64,000 bases of DNA from Amyloporia xantha (lineage: Eukaryota > Basidiomycota > Agaricomycetes > Polyporales > Adustoporiaceae): positions 1 to 64,000 of the forward strand of contig JAYKKR010000003.1 of assembly GCA_036971615.1 (NCBI GenBank). The letters are read 5' to 3'. Position 1 is the first letter of the stretch, and each line of letters begins with the position of its first letter. This document shows positions 37,282 to 48,402 of this stretch, one piece after another. The position numbers and the translations under genes were made by a program. A model generated the notes under the pieces. It did not search any database, had not been told where the DNA came from, and was given only the letters and a program-made list of their open reading frames with translations.

Positions 37282-37300
37282 CCACCTAACCTAACCTAAC
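37282..37300. repeat. Telomere-like junction between pLTR copies
   Basis: CCTAACCTAACCTAAC separates the two 565-bp units, the position expected if an RNA 3' end with C-rich telomeric units annealed to a telomeric overhang. Confidence 0.85.
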
Positions 37301-37862
37301 GGACCTAACGGTCCGGGCCAGGTGCGTAGTCCTTAATGCAATTAGCGCCGGGGTAACGTGACTTAGTCACATGACATGGGGCGTCTAATATACGCGCTCG
37401 ATGATGTCATGTTCCAGGCCCGCCTGGGCCATGACGTCAGGGGTGGCACATGTGATTGCATGAATCACATGCACCGGCTCGGCTACTTCGGTGACTCTTC
37501 GGACCGGCGGAACGCCGACGGAATGACGTCACTCCTAATAATAGGAGACAGGTCTAGACAATGACATCATAGTCCGAGTCCACCCGATAGCGGGATAATG
37601 CTATTGGCTCGGTCTCGTCGGCAACTATTAATAAGATATTAAGCCGTCGTACGATTCTCAAAGTCGTACGATGCGGGGTATTTCTCGCTTACCAAGATAG
37701 AGGGCCTGATGAGTCTATAAAAGACGAAATGGGTCGGTGTTGGATCCCCAGCACCTCATTGCCTTGCTCTGTCTCCCGCTCCTCAGCAACTTCCTCCGCT
37801 AAGGTCGCCTTCGGCTCCCATAGCTCCGTCGTCGCTTCGTCGCTCCACCACCTAACCTAACC
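37301..37862 (+). repeat. PLE pLTR-like repeat, copy 2
   Basis: Second 565-bp-period unit with only scattered substitutions relative to copy 1. It ends CCACCTAACCTAACC at 37846-37862, then passes straight into a truncated repeat R. Confidence 0.85.
37706..37735 (+). ncRNA. Hammerhead-ribozyme-like core, copy 2
   Basis: Same CTGATGA / GTCT..AGAC / GAAA / GGGTC layout as at 37141-37170, exactly 565 bp downstream. Conservation of the whole core in both copies supports a functional motif but also follows from recent duplication. Confidence 0.6.
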
Positions 37863-37938
37863 CGCTCCTAATCGGACCTACCCAAACCTAGAATGGGGGT
37901 AAGTGTACCCCAACCCAGTTACGAAAACCCTATATAAT
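37862..37938 (+). repeat. Repeat R, 5'-truncated copy
   Basis: Contains only the last 77 bp or so of repeat R (CGCTCCTAATCGGACCTACC to CCCTATATAAT), joined on its left to CCTAACCTAACC. Unique chromosome sequence follows at once. Confidence 0.85.
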
Positions 37939-38054
37939 ATCTTGAGAACTCAAATGTTTAGGCCCAAGTCGGAAAATTTGCAAATGCCTCCTTCTTGTCA
38001 ACCCCTTAAAAACATGCTCACTTTGCTCGCAATGATATGATACATGAGTCCACT

Positions 38055-39444
38055 TCACACACCATACATAATCTGTGCATTTCGTCTCGCCTCCCGCAAC
38101 ACCCTTTCCACAGTCCAGACGCCTGAGCCATCGCATGCATCGCTTGCTACTGATGCCACAAACTCTGCAGTCCATGGAATCATCGCCGAATGGGACAGCG
38201 GCAGCCTGCCCTTCACCTCTTTCAATGTGCTGTACAGGTTGGAGGGGACCATGAACGGCGCGTCCGTCTCCAGGAGGATACGCAGGGACATGGAAGATGA
38301 CGTCGAGAGGTGTTGGACCACGGCGGCGGTGTTGTGATTTGTGGCGTAAGTGATGACACCTGGAAATGATCGTGTTCGTTTCGAGATATGCGAGCGCAGC
38401 ATATGTGCTGTGAGACGACATACCTGTTATGCCTATGAACAGATTCGGAAAATGCGCCAGCATGCGAGCGGCCCATTCCGGCGAGTCCGTATAACAGTGA
38501 ACGTGTATCTATGCAGAACGGACGATCGTGTCGTAGCAATGGTGATTTTAACAAAAGAACGTGCCTTGTGGTCCTTGGGGACTTGCTCTTTGAGGATCCG
38601 CTCCGTGTCTTCCTCTGCCTCTCGCGTATGTATAGTGAGCGGTTTTCCCAGACGAACCGCTTGCTGTAGCTGACGTGTAAAGACATCCTGCTGGATCTCA
38701 CGAGGAGAGTTGTCATAATGGTAATCCAGCCCAATCTCCCCCCATCCGACACAACGTGGATGTGCCATCGCATCTAGTCTAAAGGGCAGTTTGTGAGCTC
38801 CGAATTCAATTGCGAACTCGGATGAAACGACAGACATGGTGTTCTCGACCTCCTCGGTGTACAGAGCGGCCTCATGCCTGTTATGACATGATGATCCCAA
38901 ATGAAGCGAGCCGTGCTGTCGCCGTGATGGAATAAAGCTTACGGATGGACACCTGTCGGACGGGACGGAGCGATGGGCGAACCGTCATGACCACAGGACT
39001 GTACTCACCCATAACAAACCAGTATTCGATCCCTCCCCACTTTTCTCGCCTTCCCTCTTCCGTCAATGCAGAGTCGGCAATCGATCTCCATTCCTTCTGG
39101 ACCGGTGCCTCACACCAGACATCGACAATGGCTTGGACATGGTGACCTTCGTAGAGGCTGCGAACGAAATCGTGGACAGTTTCGAATCTTCCTGTCTTAT
39201 ATTTCGTGCGATAGGTATTGTAGGTTGACACCAGATGAGTGTGAGTGTCGACGATAGGCGTCTCGAAACTTTCTTTCAGGGCGGGATGTAGCGGAAGGCG
39301 TAGGTGCTCCTCGCCAGGAATCGAGGATTTTGTCTTCTTCCCCATGCTAGGTCTGTAACCCGACGTCTGTCGAGGACTACAGGGAGTAGTGTAGAACGAT
39401 CGCCGAAAGTGATACTGAGTGCGGCCAAAGCTCATGCACCTCAT
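38055..39444 (-). CDS. TatD-family deoxyribonuclease
   Basis: Five exons: 39444-39009, a 10-nt microexon 38952-38943, 38877-38565, 38508-38424 and 38359-38055, giving 382 codons plus stop. Motifs: PIVDTHTHL (metal-binding HxH), GVHPHEAALYTEE (built across the microexon), GEIGLDYHYD, IHTREA, IHVHCYTDSPE and LLETDAPFM. This is the TatD metal-dependent nuclease set, complete in order. The third intron uses a GC donor (AAG then GCACGT). The N-terminus (MRCMSFGRTQYHFRRSFYTT) is basic and Ser/Thr-rich, so mitochondrial import is possible; a shorter start at MGKKTKSS would remove it. TatD enzymes act as 3'-5' exonucleases in DNA repair and apoptosis-like decay. It is the first intact single-copy-type gene from the left end. 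Confidence 0.9.
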
Positions 39445-39868
39445 GAGCTTTGGTATCAAGACCAAGACGCACTAGTGCAAACGGCTTTCAAAGTTCGAAT
39501 CCGATCGCTGTCACACGATCGGGACTCATGGTGGCCACCAACTTGAAGATAGTGCATTAGGATTTATTTGTTGTCGGCCACTGCGCCATAGTATATCGCG
39601 CGGTAGAGCTGACGACTGACAGTCCAATAAAGACCTTGTGTCTTGGAGAGGCAACGACAAAGGATCCGGAATGAACGGTGGTCGGATGGCATGTTTGTCA
39701 ATGTGTATATATTATTCAGATAAATGCGTGTGGTCTACATAACTAGGGAACAGCGGGATAGCGTATGCGAAAGCACGTAATGGGCAGTGACGACGATGGA
39801 GGGTGTGAAGCGTAACTATGATGAGTCCATTATGGGTATGTGCAAAAAAAGTAAGGGGAAAAGTCGGT
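39445..39868. other. Intergenic region, TatD promoter side
   Basis: About 420 bp between the TatD start and the stop of the next minus-strand gene. No further feature was recognised. Confidence 0.4.
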
Positions 39869-42800
39869 TCACGGCGAACCAATGCTAAGAGAGGCTAATA
39901 GAGATTTCAACTCAACGATACATTCGCTACAACGGGCGTGCACCTCTCGCGCATTTTCTAACAATGGCTTGATGTTCTCGGGGGTCATGGCAAGCTTCGA
40001 GTCCGGAAGTAAAGCTGAATTCAGTTCGGGACTCCGAGAGGCAAACGACTGAGGAGGTTCTGAGCGTACTGAACCACCTCGCTGATTTCGAGAAGGAGGG
40101 CGTTTGGGACTGGGACTCGGTGCAGCCGATCTCTCGGCACCTCGCGATGGTGGTCTTGCTCGACGATTGTTACCTTTCTCTGTAAACTGCCGAAGGCGTG
40201 ATGTTGGTGACGATAGTACAGACTGAAGATGAGACATTGCTGTAGAAGACGTCTTCCAGGGAGAAGCTTCTACACTCCATATTGACGACTGAGAAGCAGT
40301 GGGCGAACGCCCAGGCATCCCAGGCATCTCGGATTCATGATCGCGTCGTTGCTGTTGTGTGAGATATGGTGACTTGCCTTTCCTCCCTCTGACCGTCGCG
40401 GTCCCATCGGAAGTTAGATGCAATAAATGGGCGGCACGTTCCAAATCGGATGCTGATTCGACCCTGTGCCAGTCTTCTTCCTCGATTAGTCCGCCACCAC
40501 TTTTACAGCCTCGGCCAGAACCGCCGCTGGATGAACTGGGCTCGACAGACTGCAGGTCTGTCGACAAATGTTCCACGGCAGGTGTTGATGGCTTGCTCTT
40601 CTGTCCGAGCCGAAATATGGATGCCAGTGAAGGACGTCGCGGGGATGACCTGTGGGAAAGAGACACTGACGTCCCGTAAGGTGAATTCGGATGCTTATCG
40701 CGTTCCCTAGTGGCTTTCATCGACTCTGGACCAGTACTGGTCTTAGCTCGACGGCGTTGCACCAAAGACCGTGGCCGGAATTCGCTGGATCCATTGTTGA
40801 GTGAGGAGTCGGTGCTGGCAGAAATTGATACAGATGATGCTGGCATCGAAACAAGCGGTGAGAGGGTAGGGGGTCCCTCAGAGTAGCTTTTCTTCAGCGA
40901 TTTGAGCATGTCCCGAATCCCTCTCAAGCGACTACTCCGCCTCTTTTGCTGCTTAGTATTTCCAGTAGACGTACCCGAGCCACTGGCCTGAGTGCCATCC
41001 TCGCTCGGCAGCGTGACTGTGCTGCCTGCTGCATCGCCCCAGCGCCAATTCCGATTGACAGCTGTCCCACTCCAATCCTCTTCAGGAATAGGAAGATGGT
41101 GTTCAAGCGCCATTGTGGCAGAGGGGTCCGGATTATTAAGCATCTCACGGAGAAGCAGTAGCTGGCGCGAACTAAGGTCGTGCCGACCGGTGGACGCACG
41201 CCATTGTGTCGTAGCTGGAGGACTGGCAAGCGGCGGGGAAGTGTCCGTTGAGCTTGGAGACACAATGTGCGGTTTGGGTTCATCACCCGCCAGTGTGACA
41301 GCTCGCTCGCGGCTCTTTCGTCCATCAGCAGGCACAGTCGGCATAGCTGGAATGGCAGCCTGTTCCATAGGAGGCGGGGGAGATGCTGGGGCCGAAGACG
41401 TTGGTGCCGACGAAGCACCACTGCCTAGGTCTATGAGGAGCTCAGCGCATTCCCAAGAAAGCTGATATCGTGACTCGATCATGCGAAATGCGAGTACGAA
41501 TTCTTGTGCGCTAAGAGGTACTTGCGAAGGAGCAGGGTTGGTATTCGAACGTGAGCGAGAAGGCGGCTTAGGTAGACCGAAAAGCGTCGGGGTGAGCGCA
41601 CGAGACTGTAAGGCAAGGGTCTGGGCGATAGTGCCGCCCATAGACGAATGTACGTCGCCGATAAGAGTTTGGTACGTTGCTTGGAGTTGCTTGAGCTCTG
41701 AAAGCAACGATAACGTAACGAGTCAGTGAGACTTCAAGAACAAAATGAAAGAAAAGGACGTACGCTCGACACTAGTTGCGAACTCCCTGACCATACCCAG
41801 ATCTCTCCTCAGCCCGACTTGAGCCTGACTGATTCTTGGAGGGATTTTGAGATCACCAAGAGAATTCCGCCTAGGCACTGCAGCACTCGCACTCGTTTCA
41901 CGCTCCTTTGGAATCTGTGTCGCCCTACCAAGAGATGCAACTTGGGGGGATGAAGATGGCTTCGGACGTGTAGGAGATGGAAGGGGTGAAGAATTCGGTG
42001 AACCGGATGGTGAACTCGACTTGCGGGAGACGATGGGCGTCGAGGATCGCGACGACAGTGCGGGATGAGAGCGGGATGGCTCCAGGGTGGGATGAGGCCG
42101 AAAGAGGGATCGTAACTCCCTTCCAGAGGAAGCCGATGAGCGTTCACTTGATTTAATTCGAGGAGGAGAGGGTGGTTGTAACTCGATGGGGGGCAGCAGT
42201 CCGTCTTGTGACGTTCGAATCACACGGGAGGGTGGTCTCGGTGTGGTCTGGTCCTGCAGTGCCTCCGATTCTACAACAACATGCGACGTAGGGGGCGTTG
42301 CGCTTCGGTGGGGAGTGAACTTTTTGTACGCTTGTGTTTCGTGCTCCCACCCAGGCTGATCCTGCGCATGCCGCCCATGAAACTCCGGCTGCCCTCCTTC
42401 TCTTTCTCCTTGCCTTTCTCAATGGTGAAAGTTACGTCAGTGGTGTGCCGACTGTGCTGAATCCCACTGCGCTCGTCCCGTTTGCCTTCCCGTACAGTCG
42501 CGCTCCTCTGACTCCTGACTACATCTTCTGCGCTGGCGGATGCAGATCGAGGCTTCGAACTTGATCGACTGCTCGGTGTTCCAGGCCTACGTGCTAAATC
42601 ATGCCCATACGAAGCATGCCGAGGCACCGGGGGGCGAGAACTAGCCCAACTAGAACCTGAACTCGAATTCGAATTCGAAAGCGACGGCTGTATCTGCATG
42701 GACGTCGGTCGCTTGGGGTTCCCCAAAGAAAAGCGCCGCTGATGAAACGGTGCTTCCGTCTGCTACTGCTAATGTTCCACCTGGGGCCGGGAGACCAACA

Positions 42801-44226
42801 CCCGTAGCGCTCTCCCCATCGCTGCCGCGAAGCCGGCCCTTTCCCTTGCGCGACGGTGAGTCCGGACCACGATCAATACCTGCCAGAGCGAGTAGCCTGT
42901 CTACGCTCGACTCATGCCTTAGAACCGTCTGATTCGGAGGCCCTGGGCCACCGCCTCCGCCACCGCGAAAAAACCAGCCGCCTTTCTGAGTTGGTGGAGA
43001 GGCTGCTGAACCTACAACAGACTGAGGTCGCGAGGGCTGCTCTTGCTGTTGCTCATGTTCGGGCTGACTCTCGTGTAAAACGACTTCCGACGGACCCGTG
43101 CTTGCACGCTTTTTACGGGCGGCTCCCCATTTCTTGCCCACAGAGCCAATGCGGGACAGTAGAGGAGTTTTATTCGACGTCACGGCTGGTCCTGGGGCGG
43201 ACGTCGATGCGACAGGGTCCGAAGGCGCATCGTCCGTCAAGGCGATAGTCTTCTTTTCCGGAGTGGACGGCACAACCGCGTGTGTCGAAACATAATTATC
43301 GACGCGGTCATCGAGCTCGTAGATATCTGGTCCCATTGCAGGCGGTGGGCGCGATTTCTTGCGCAATCGGCGTCGTTCACGGTGTATGGGTGGGCTCGGC
43401 GGCAGTAACGCGAGGGCGGAGCTGCCCGCAGACAACATAGGACCCAGAGCAAGATGTCCCGTAGATGAGTATGAATGGCCAGCAACGGAATCACGACCAC
43501 CATTGGACGAGACAGGCATGGAGAAGACAGACGCGGTGGGAGAACGGGGGAACGGTGAAGGCAGAGGGGGGACGGGCGGAGGAATGTCTACAGGTATGGT
43601 GAGGGGCATACGACGGGAGCGCGAGGTCACCGTACGATCCTCTTCCCGATCCCCAAAACCATAATCGTCCTCCTCGTCGGAGGAGCCCCAAGACGCATTG
43701 CGGCGTGGCGTCTTGCGCCTCGGCGAATGACCCTCCCTGCCATCCTCAAAGTCATCGTCCCAATTATCGGCCTCGTCGTTATCTAAGTGTCGCGGATGAG
43801 GTCGTGAACGTGCAGGAGAGCCTGTGCCGTCGTGAAAGTCGTCATCCCAATTTTCTGGCTGCTCAGAAGACCGCTTAGACGGAGTAGACGGGCCAGGCTC
43901 TGTCCAACGCTTGAGGGTATTTTTTCTGTCCTTAGAAAGAGGCGTAGTAGCTCCTGCGGCGATGACATCTTCAAGTGCATCAGCGCGAGAGGGACGAACA
44001 TTATTGAACTCGAAGTCTTCGTCCCAATTCTCAGCAGGATCTGCCAGACGTGAGCTCGAGGTAATCAGGCAGCCGACATGAGCTTACCTAAAGCAGCAGC
44101 CTGCGCGAGGACAGCCATGCTGTCAATGTCGTCGTTCGAATCGTGGTCGTCGTCGTGGTCGTCGTCGAGGGTCGTAGAAGTCGTGGTCGTTGAAGAGACT
44201 CGGTTACGTTTGAAACAAGCCCGCAT
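39869..44226 (-). CDS. Large disordered protein, Byr4/Bfa1-like (tentative)
   Basis: Start at 44226 (MRACFKRNRVSS). Exon 1 is acidic (DDDHDDDHDSNDDIDSMAVLAQ), then three short repeats ENWDEDFEF, ENWDDDFHD and DNWDDDFED (44040-43740). Long Pro/Ser-rich segments follow, with islands such as DIYELDDRVDNYV, LLSRIGSVGKKWGAARKKR, RLLALAGIDRG, LGMVREFATSVEELKQLQAT (coiled coil), VLAFRMIESRYQLSWECAEL and a C-terminal helix ENIKPLLENAREVHARCSEC. Repeated WDDDF motifs occur in Byr4/Bfa1, the partner of a Cdc16/Bub2 GAP for the Spg1/Tem1 septation GTPase; that link is inference from the motif alone. Introns near 44088-44045, 42800 and 41762-41703. A weak donor near 42800 is needed to keep frame. Confidence 0.55.
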
Positions 44227-44909
44227 CCTAAAGGCGCCCAGATAGATAGACGCCCATGCCCAATGATCGTGAGCATGAATCTTTTGAGATCGATATAACA
44301 TACATAGGAGACTCTGTGCTCGTACTACTTATACATGCCGCAGCGTAAATTCTACTATTATCATGTTCTATGCCACATGTACAGCAAGACTTTCGAGAAT
44401 ACCTCATTCGCTTAACCTTGAGAGATGCCAAGTGTGAATCCATTCGTCTTCTCCTCGGTTGTGCAGCGCATTTGCCACTGAAGGGTGTCACTATGATTGA
44501 CCACCGTACACTGTACACAGCACTTTCAGTGCTGTCTCCCTAAGCATGCCATGGCGCATCCAACCTATCGCCATTTGTCCAAACGCCGAAGCTTCCACCA
44601 TCGCGGGCCTGTCCACCGATGTATGCCAAGATGTTTGCGGCGGCACACAAAGCTGGACTCAATCTCGAAGACGTATGGTAGTTATCAGAACTTACCCTTA
44701 TCACTGTGTCGCACATGTATAACGAGCCAGGATTCACGCCGTTCTTCACTCAGGTTCTGTCCTCGAGAGAACCCTTGTTAAATAATGGGAAAAATATACT
44801 GAACTTGGCAATAAGATGATGATAACAAACCAATACACAGCAAGTAGGACTATTACGACTGAGATGACAGACTTGATCACTTTGAAAACAGGACAGCTGT
44901 GGTGCCAGC
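44227..44909. other. Intergenic, no gene recognised
   Basis: About 680 bp between the PCNA stop and the next minus-strand gene start. Frames here look random. Confidence 0.4.
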
Positions 44910-46293
44910 CTAGTCATCCCCGATTTTAGGTGCGAGGTAGTATCGGATATACCCTTGGCCAAAGTCATACGAGACCTAGGAAGGGTGGCTGTTGTGAGTC
45001 GCCAGTAAGGAATGTCTAGCTGCAAGCACGTACCAGTAAGGGCACATCGTTGCTCATCATGAGCGCAACGCTCTTCGCCAGTGAACTACTTTTCGCGAAG
45101 TTCACAAGATATTTCAAGCTAAATGTGAGATTGACGTGTTGATTCATGTCAATGCGGATAGCATCGCCTGAGTCGTCGTCATCAGACGCTTTCTTGGCCT
45201 TCTTGGCCGGCTTCCCATTCTGCGAACGAGAAGACAGTGAGAATGCCATTAGAAGGTGTAATCCCACCAACCTTAGCCGGGGCTTTCTTTCGTTTCTTGC
45301 TCGATTGTTCCTCCTCTTCGTCCTCACCCTCACCCTCGTCATCGTCGCCCTTTGGCTTGAACTCACCCTCATCTTCGTCCTCCTCTCCATCCCCATTCAT
45401 CTCCACATCTTCACCGGCCTCTTTCTTCACCTTCTCTTTCTTCACTTTTGTCTTCTTCTTGGCACCGTCTTCATCCTCTTCTTCGGATTCCTGCGCCTCC
45501 TCCTCTTCGTCTTCGTCCTCCTCCCGCTTCGACGACGAGCCCTTCGAAGCGGCAGACTCAGACTGCTTCAAGAGAATGCTCCCGTTGGCAGCCTCGCCTT
45601 CACTGATGAAGCGAACACCTTCCTTGGACACTTCAATGCGCACCGACTCGCCAAGCTGTGACAAGTCGCGCACAATACGCGAAAACTCAGAAGAGGGCAT
45701 GGTGACACGCGCGTCATACTCTGTGTCAGGAATATTCAGCGTATCCGCATCAATGTCCATCAGCTTCATTTCATATTCAGCCACTCGGTCGCTATCTGTC
45801 CGTGAGGAATCTCGTGAATACTACACGTCAAACTATAGTAGAGGAGAACACTAACTGCGCGCCTCGTAAGTCAGACTAAGGATATCAGCGTCGTCGGCCG
45901 CCTTGAGAGTACATGAATCATCATCTTTCGCACACTTCAGGACCTTCGTGAAGGAGCTGAGGTTGACACCGAGAGGCAGTGGCCGGTCGCAGCGGTAGCG
46001 CTTGAAACCGGACGCTTCAAGCTTGACTGACACAAGAGCGACGTGTGAATTGTCCATGGCTTGAAGAACCTACGCGTATTAGAGGAAGGTACGCGTTATA
46101 GTTTCTAAAAACGCGTGATGCAGCCAGAAACCTACGATTCCTTCCTCATTGCATTCAAAGTTTCCATCTGTTACTAGCTCCTTGATGGCTAAAGTAGAGG
46201 ATCAGAACACAAGTAAGTCGCGTCTCTATGGCATCACCGACCTTCTAGGAGTCGCTTCAGGATGCTAGCTTCGGTAAGACGTGCTTCGAGCAT
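44910..46293 (-). CDS. PCNA sliding clamp with long acidic insertion
   Basis: Exon 1 MLEARLTEASILKRLLE (46293-46242), then AIKELVTDGNFECNEEG, VLQAMDNSHVALVSVKLEAS, GVNLSSFTKVLKCAKDDDSC, AEYEMKLMDIDADTLNIPDT, VRFISEGEAANGSILLKQ, IRIDMNQHVNLTFSLKYLVN, LMMSNDVPLL and the final exon VSYDFGQGYIRYYLAPKIGD. This is a complete PCNA, the ring that tethers DNA polymerases. Between SILLKQ and IRIDMNQ lies an extra block of about 115 residues, very rich in Glu/Asp/Lys (KKKTKVKKEKVKKEAGEDVE; SSKKRKKAPAK), interrupted by one 50-nt intron. In other PCNAs this loop is about 10 residues. At 46140-46142 a run of three C breaks the frame by one base in NEEG-IVLQ; since PCNA is essential this is probably a sequence error. 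Confidence 0.92.
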
Positions 46294-46780
46294 GGTGAGG
46301 ATGGCGGTAAGTAGGAGAGAGAGGATGGACGCGTCTGAGAACAAGCAGCGCGTTTGTCTTTGGAGCGGAGTGTAAATAGACGACGCGCTCGTCACGCCAT
46401 GTCACAGACGCGTTGTCACATCAGGATCGCCCATCCAAGTTCGAGGTGATATCAGCCACATCGTGCACTGAAGATGTCCTACATACATTGTATTGCTCTC
46501 TATCTGGTAAAAACAGCAAGCGTGTTTATGTCTTCGTAGTCTGAGCCGTAACATTTGGTTTGAGACTTGTTTCGATAGCTGGTCAGTTGCGCAATGGCAC
46601 TAATAAGTTGTGGCCAACCGCTTTGTAGCCTTTCGCTTACGTGCTGGCCACATCAGCAAGTTTCTCTTTGTTCCCCTTTTATTCTTCTTTTGTTCTCCTT
46701 TTGCTCTCTTTCCTGTTTCGTATTTAAGTCGCTTCGCTTTTTCATTTCTGCTTGCTGGACTTGCAACCTAATTGCTTGCG
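46294..46780. promoter_or_regulatory. Divergent promoter region
   Basis: About 490 bp between PCNA (minus) and the next plus-strand gene, so both promoters should lie here. A long pyrimidine-rich tract (about 46655-46760) precedes the plus-strand start, a common fungal promoter trait. Two ACGCGT boxes (MluI-like, MBF-type) lie at about 46090 and 46111 within the second PCNA intron, and GACGCG words at 46329 and 46380; a role in S-phase control is inference. Confidence 0.4.
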
Positions 46781-47866
46781 ATGCAACCCTCGTCCGATGA
46801 TTTTCACCCGATGCTGTCTCTCGCGGTGGGGAGAACAGTTTCGACGCGAGCTTCTAGGAGGATCCCCACTCAAAACCTCAGCGACAGGGCCGCTCAACGG
46901 CTAGCGCAACAGAGGATTGAGGACGAAGAGCAGCGCTTGCAAGAATTGGAAGACCTCAAGACGACGGACGTGAGTGGTACCAGGATTAATTATCACATAT
47001 CCACGCTAAAATTTTGCTCATAAGGAGCAAATCGCTTTACTGAAAAAGTCTTTTGCATCAGTCAAGACGGAATTCGTCGACTTGGATGGACTTTCCTGGA
47101 CAGCGCCAGCTCCCCGCCGCCTTCTAGCTCAATGGGTATTAGTCCTTTCAATGCCGTCATCGTGAATGCTCATATCCGTAACTCTCAGTACAAATCCCAA
47201 GTGTTAACCTTGCGTCGGGAGGGCCAACCTGAGGTTCTGCCCGCATCGCCGGCGATGACAACACTCAGCCCGAGGGCAGAAAACGTCGACAAGACAATAA
47301 AGGCCCCAAGAACCAATCGTTTTCCGCCATGGTACATTGAGCGCATGCCACCACTTACTTTGCCATGCGGACTTCAAGAACACATTGACGCGATCAGTAT
47401 TGGCATAGTGCCAGTAAGCACCAAGAAGTCACCGAAGCGCTCGCCTTTTGCGCGTAGAATCCTTCCGCATCGTGTCTTCAGCCTTCCTCCGCGAGCGGGC
47501 CCTCCTGCTATGGCTCGGACTACAACGGTCCGCCCACAAGACGTCTCGGAGAAAACCCCCAAACCTACCAATGGCCACTTTGAACCGCTGCCACCTCGCG
47601 TATTCAGTCTTCCCACAATGGCCAAGACAGAGCCTCCCGCCCTTGCGCGTACGACCACTGTCCGTCCTTGCAAAGGGTCGCCATTAATATCGAAGTCACC
47701 CACGACTCTCCCTCCGGCGCCCGTTCAGATTGACCTCAGCTCGCAGGCCGAGCCCGAATGTCCAGGCATGACCCGTACGAAGACGGTTTGCGGGAAATCA
47801 TACGACAAGTCTTCTGCCCGACGTGGGAACCACGCCGCGTTGTCACCAAGGTCTGCTTGGCATTGA
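46781..47866 (+). CDS. Hypothetical protein with ARTTTVRP repeats
   Basis: Three exons (46781-46969, 47025-47135, 47189-47866) with GTGAGT..AAG and GTATTA..CAG introns, giving 325 residues. The N-terminus has a Glu-rich helix (AQQRIEDEEQRLQELEDLKT). The C-terminal half has two repeats of RVFSLP..PPAMARTTTVRP / RVFSLP..PPALARTTTVRP and a third partial MTRTKTV. Pro/Ser/Arg-rich and probably disordered. No family recognised. Confidence 0.6.
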
Positions 47867-48402
47867 ATGTGCTTTTGTGACGATTTGGCTGTGCTGGCTG
47901 CTGCTGTTTCATGTGTATCGTAGTCGTGCTCTCTTGATCCTCGCATCGAACCAATATGACTTGTTCACCTGATTCGCGATATCCTGGAAGTTGCATCCGC
48001 TGAGGTCTGAATTGGCTAAGACCTGCACAAGAAACGTTTCGAGCAGCTGGCACCAGCCGTTGTGCAACGGAGACAGAACTGGGAGGGATGCGCGACGTTA
48101 GAGAAAGATTCGGTCTCCTCTCATTCGGAAAATGAACCGTCGACAAGCGCACTGCGTCTCTGATTAGCTATTCACGCCCAGATTATCACCATCCAAAGAT
48201 GTTCTTTGCGTTCGAAACCACGAAACATGTACGTGTAGCCTTGCGATGTTGATACGGGTCCTCTTGATTTTGCGCGCGGTTCGCCCGGCAAAATTCTTCC
48301 GTAGTTTTTTGGACTGAAATGTCTACGCTCTCAACAGTGACTTGTGCACTGTCTGAGTTTTGTCTGACCATATAACATTGCCAGCATCAGAGTAGCACAA
48401 GT
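47867..48402. other. No gene recognised
   Basis: Between the hypothetical protein and a doubtful minus-strand gene; no convincing frame. 3' untranslated sequence of one or both neighbours is likely. Confidence 0.35.

Larger units (their letters stand above)
36736..37300 (+). repeat. PLE pLTR-like repeat, copy 1
   Basis: 565-bp unit starting GGACCTAACGGTCC (itself a palindrome) and ending in CGTCGCTCCACCACCTAACC with telomeric units. Near-identical to 37301-37862. Tandem flanking repeats (pLTRs) are typical of Penelope-like elements. It contains a hammerhead-like core at 37141-37170. Confidence 0.85.

Noticed and set aside
43000..44300. WD-repeat protein, from the repeated WDDDF words
   Set aside because: Spacing and surrounding sequence do not fit WD40 blades; short acidic WDDDF motifs in a disordered region fit a Byr4/Bfa1-type protein better.
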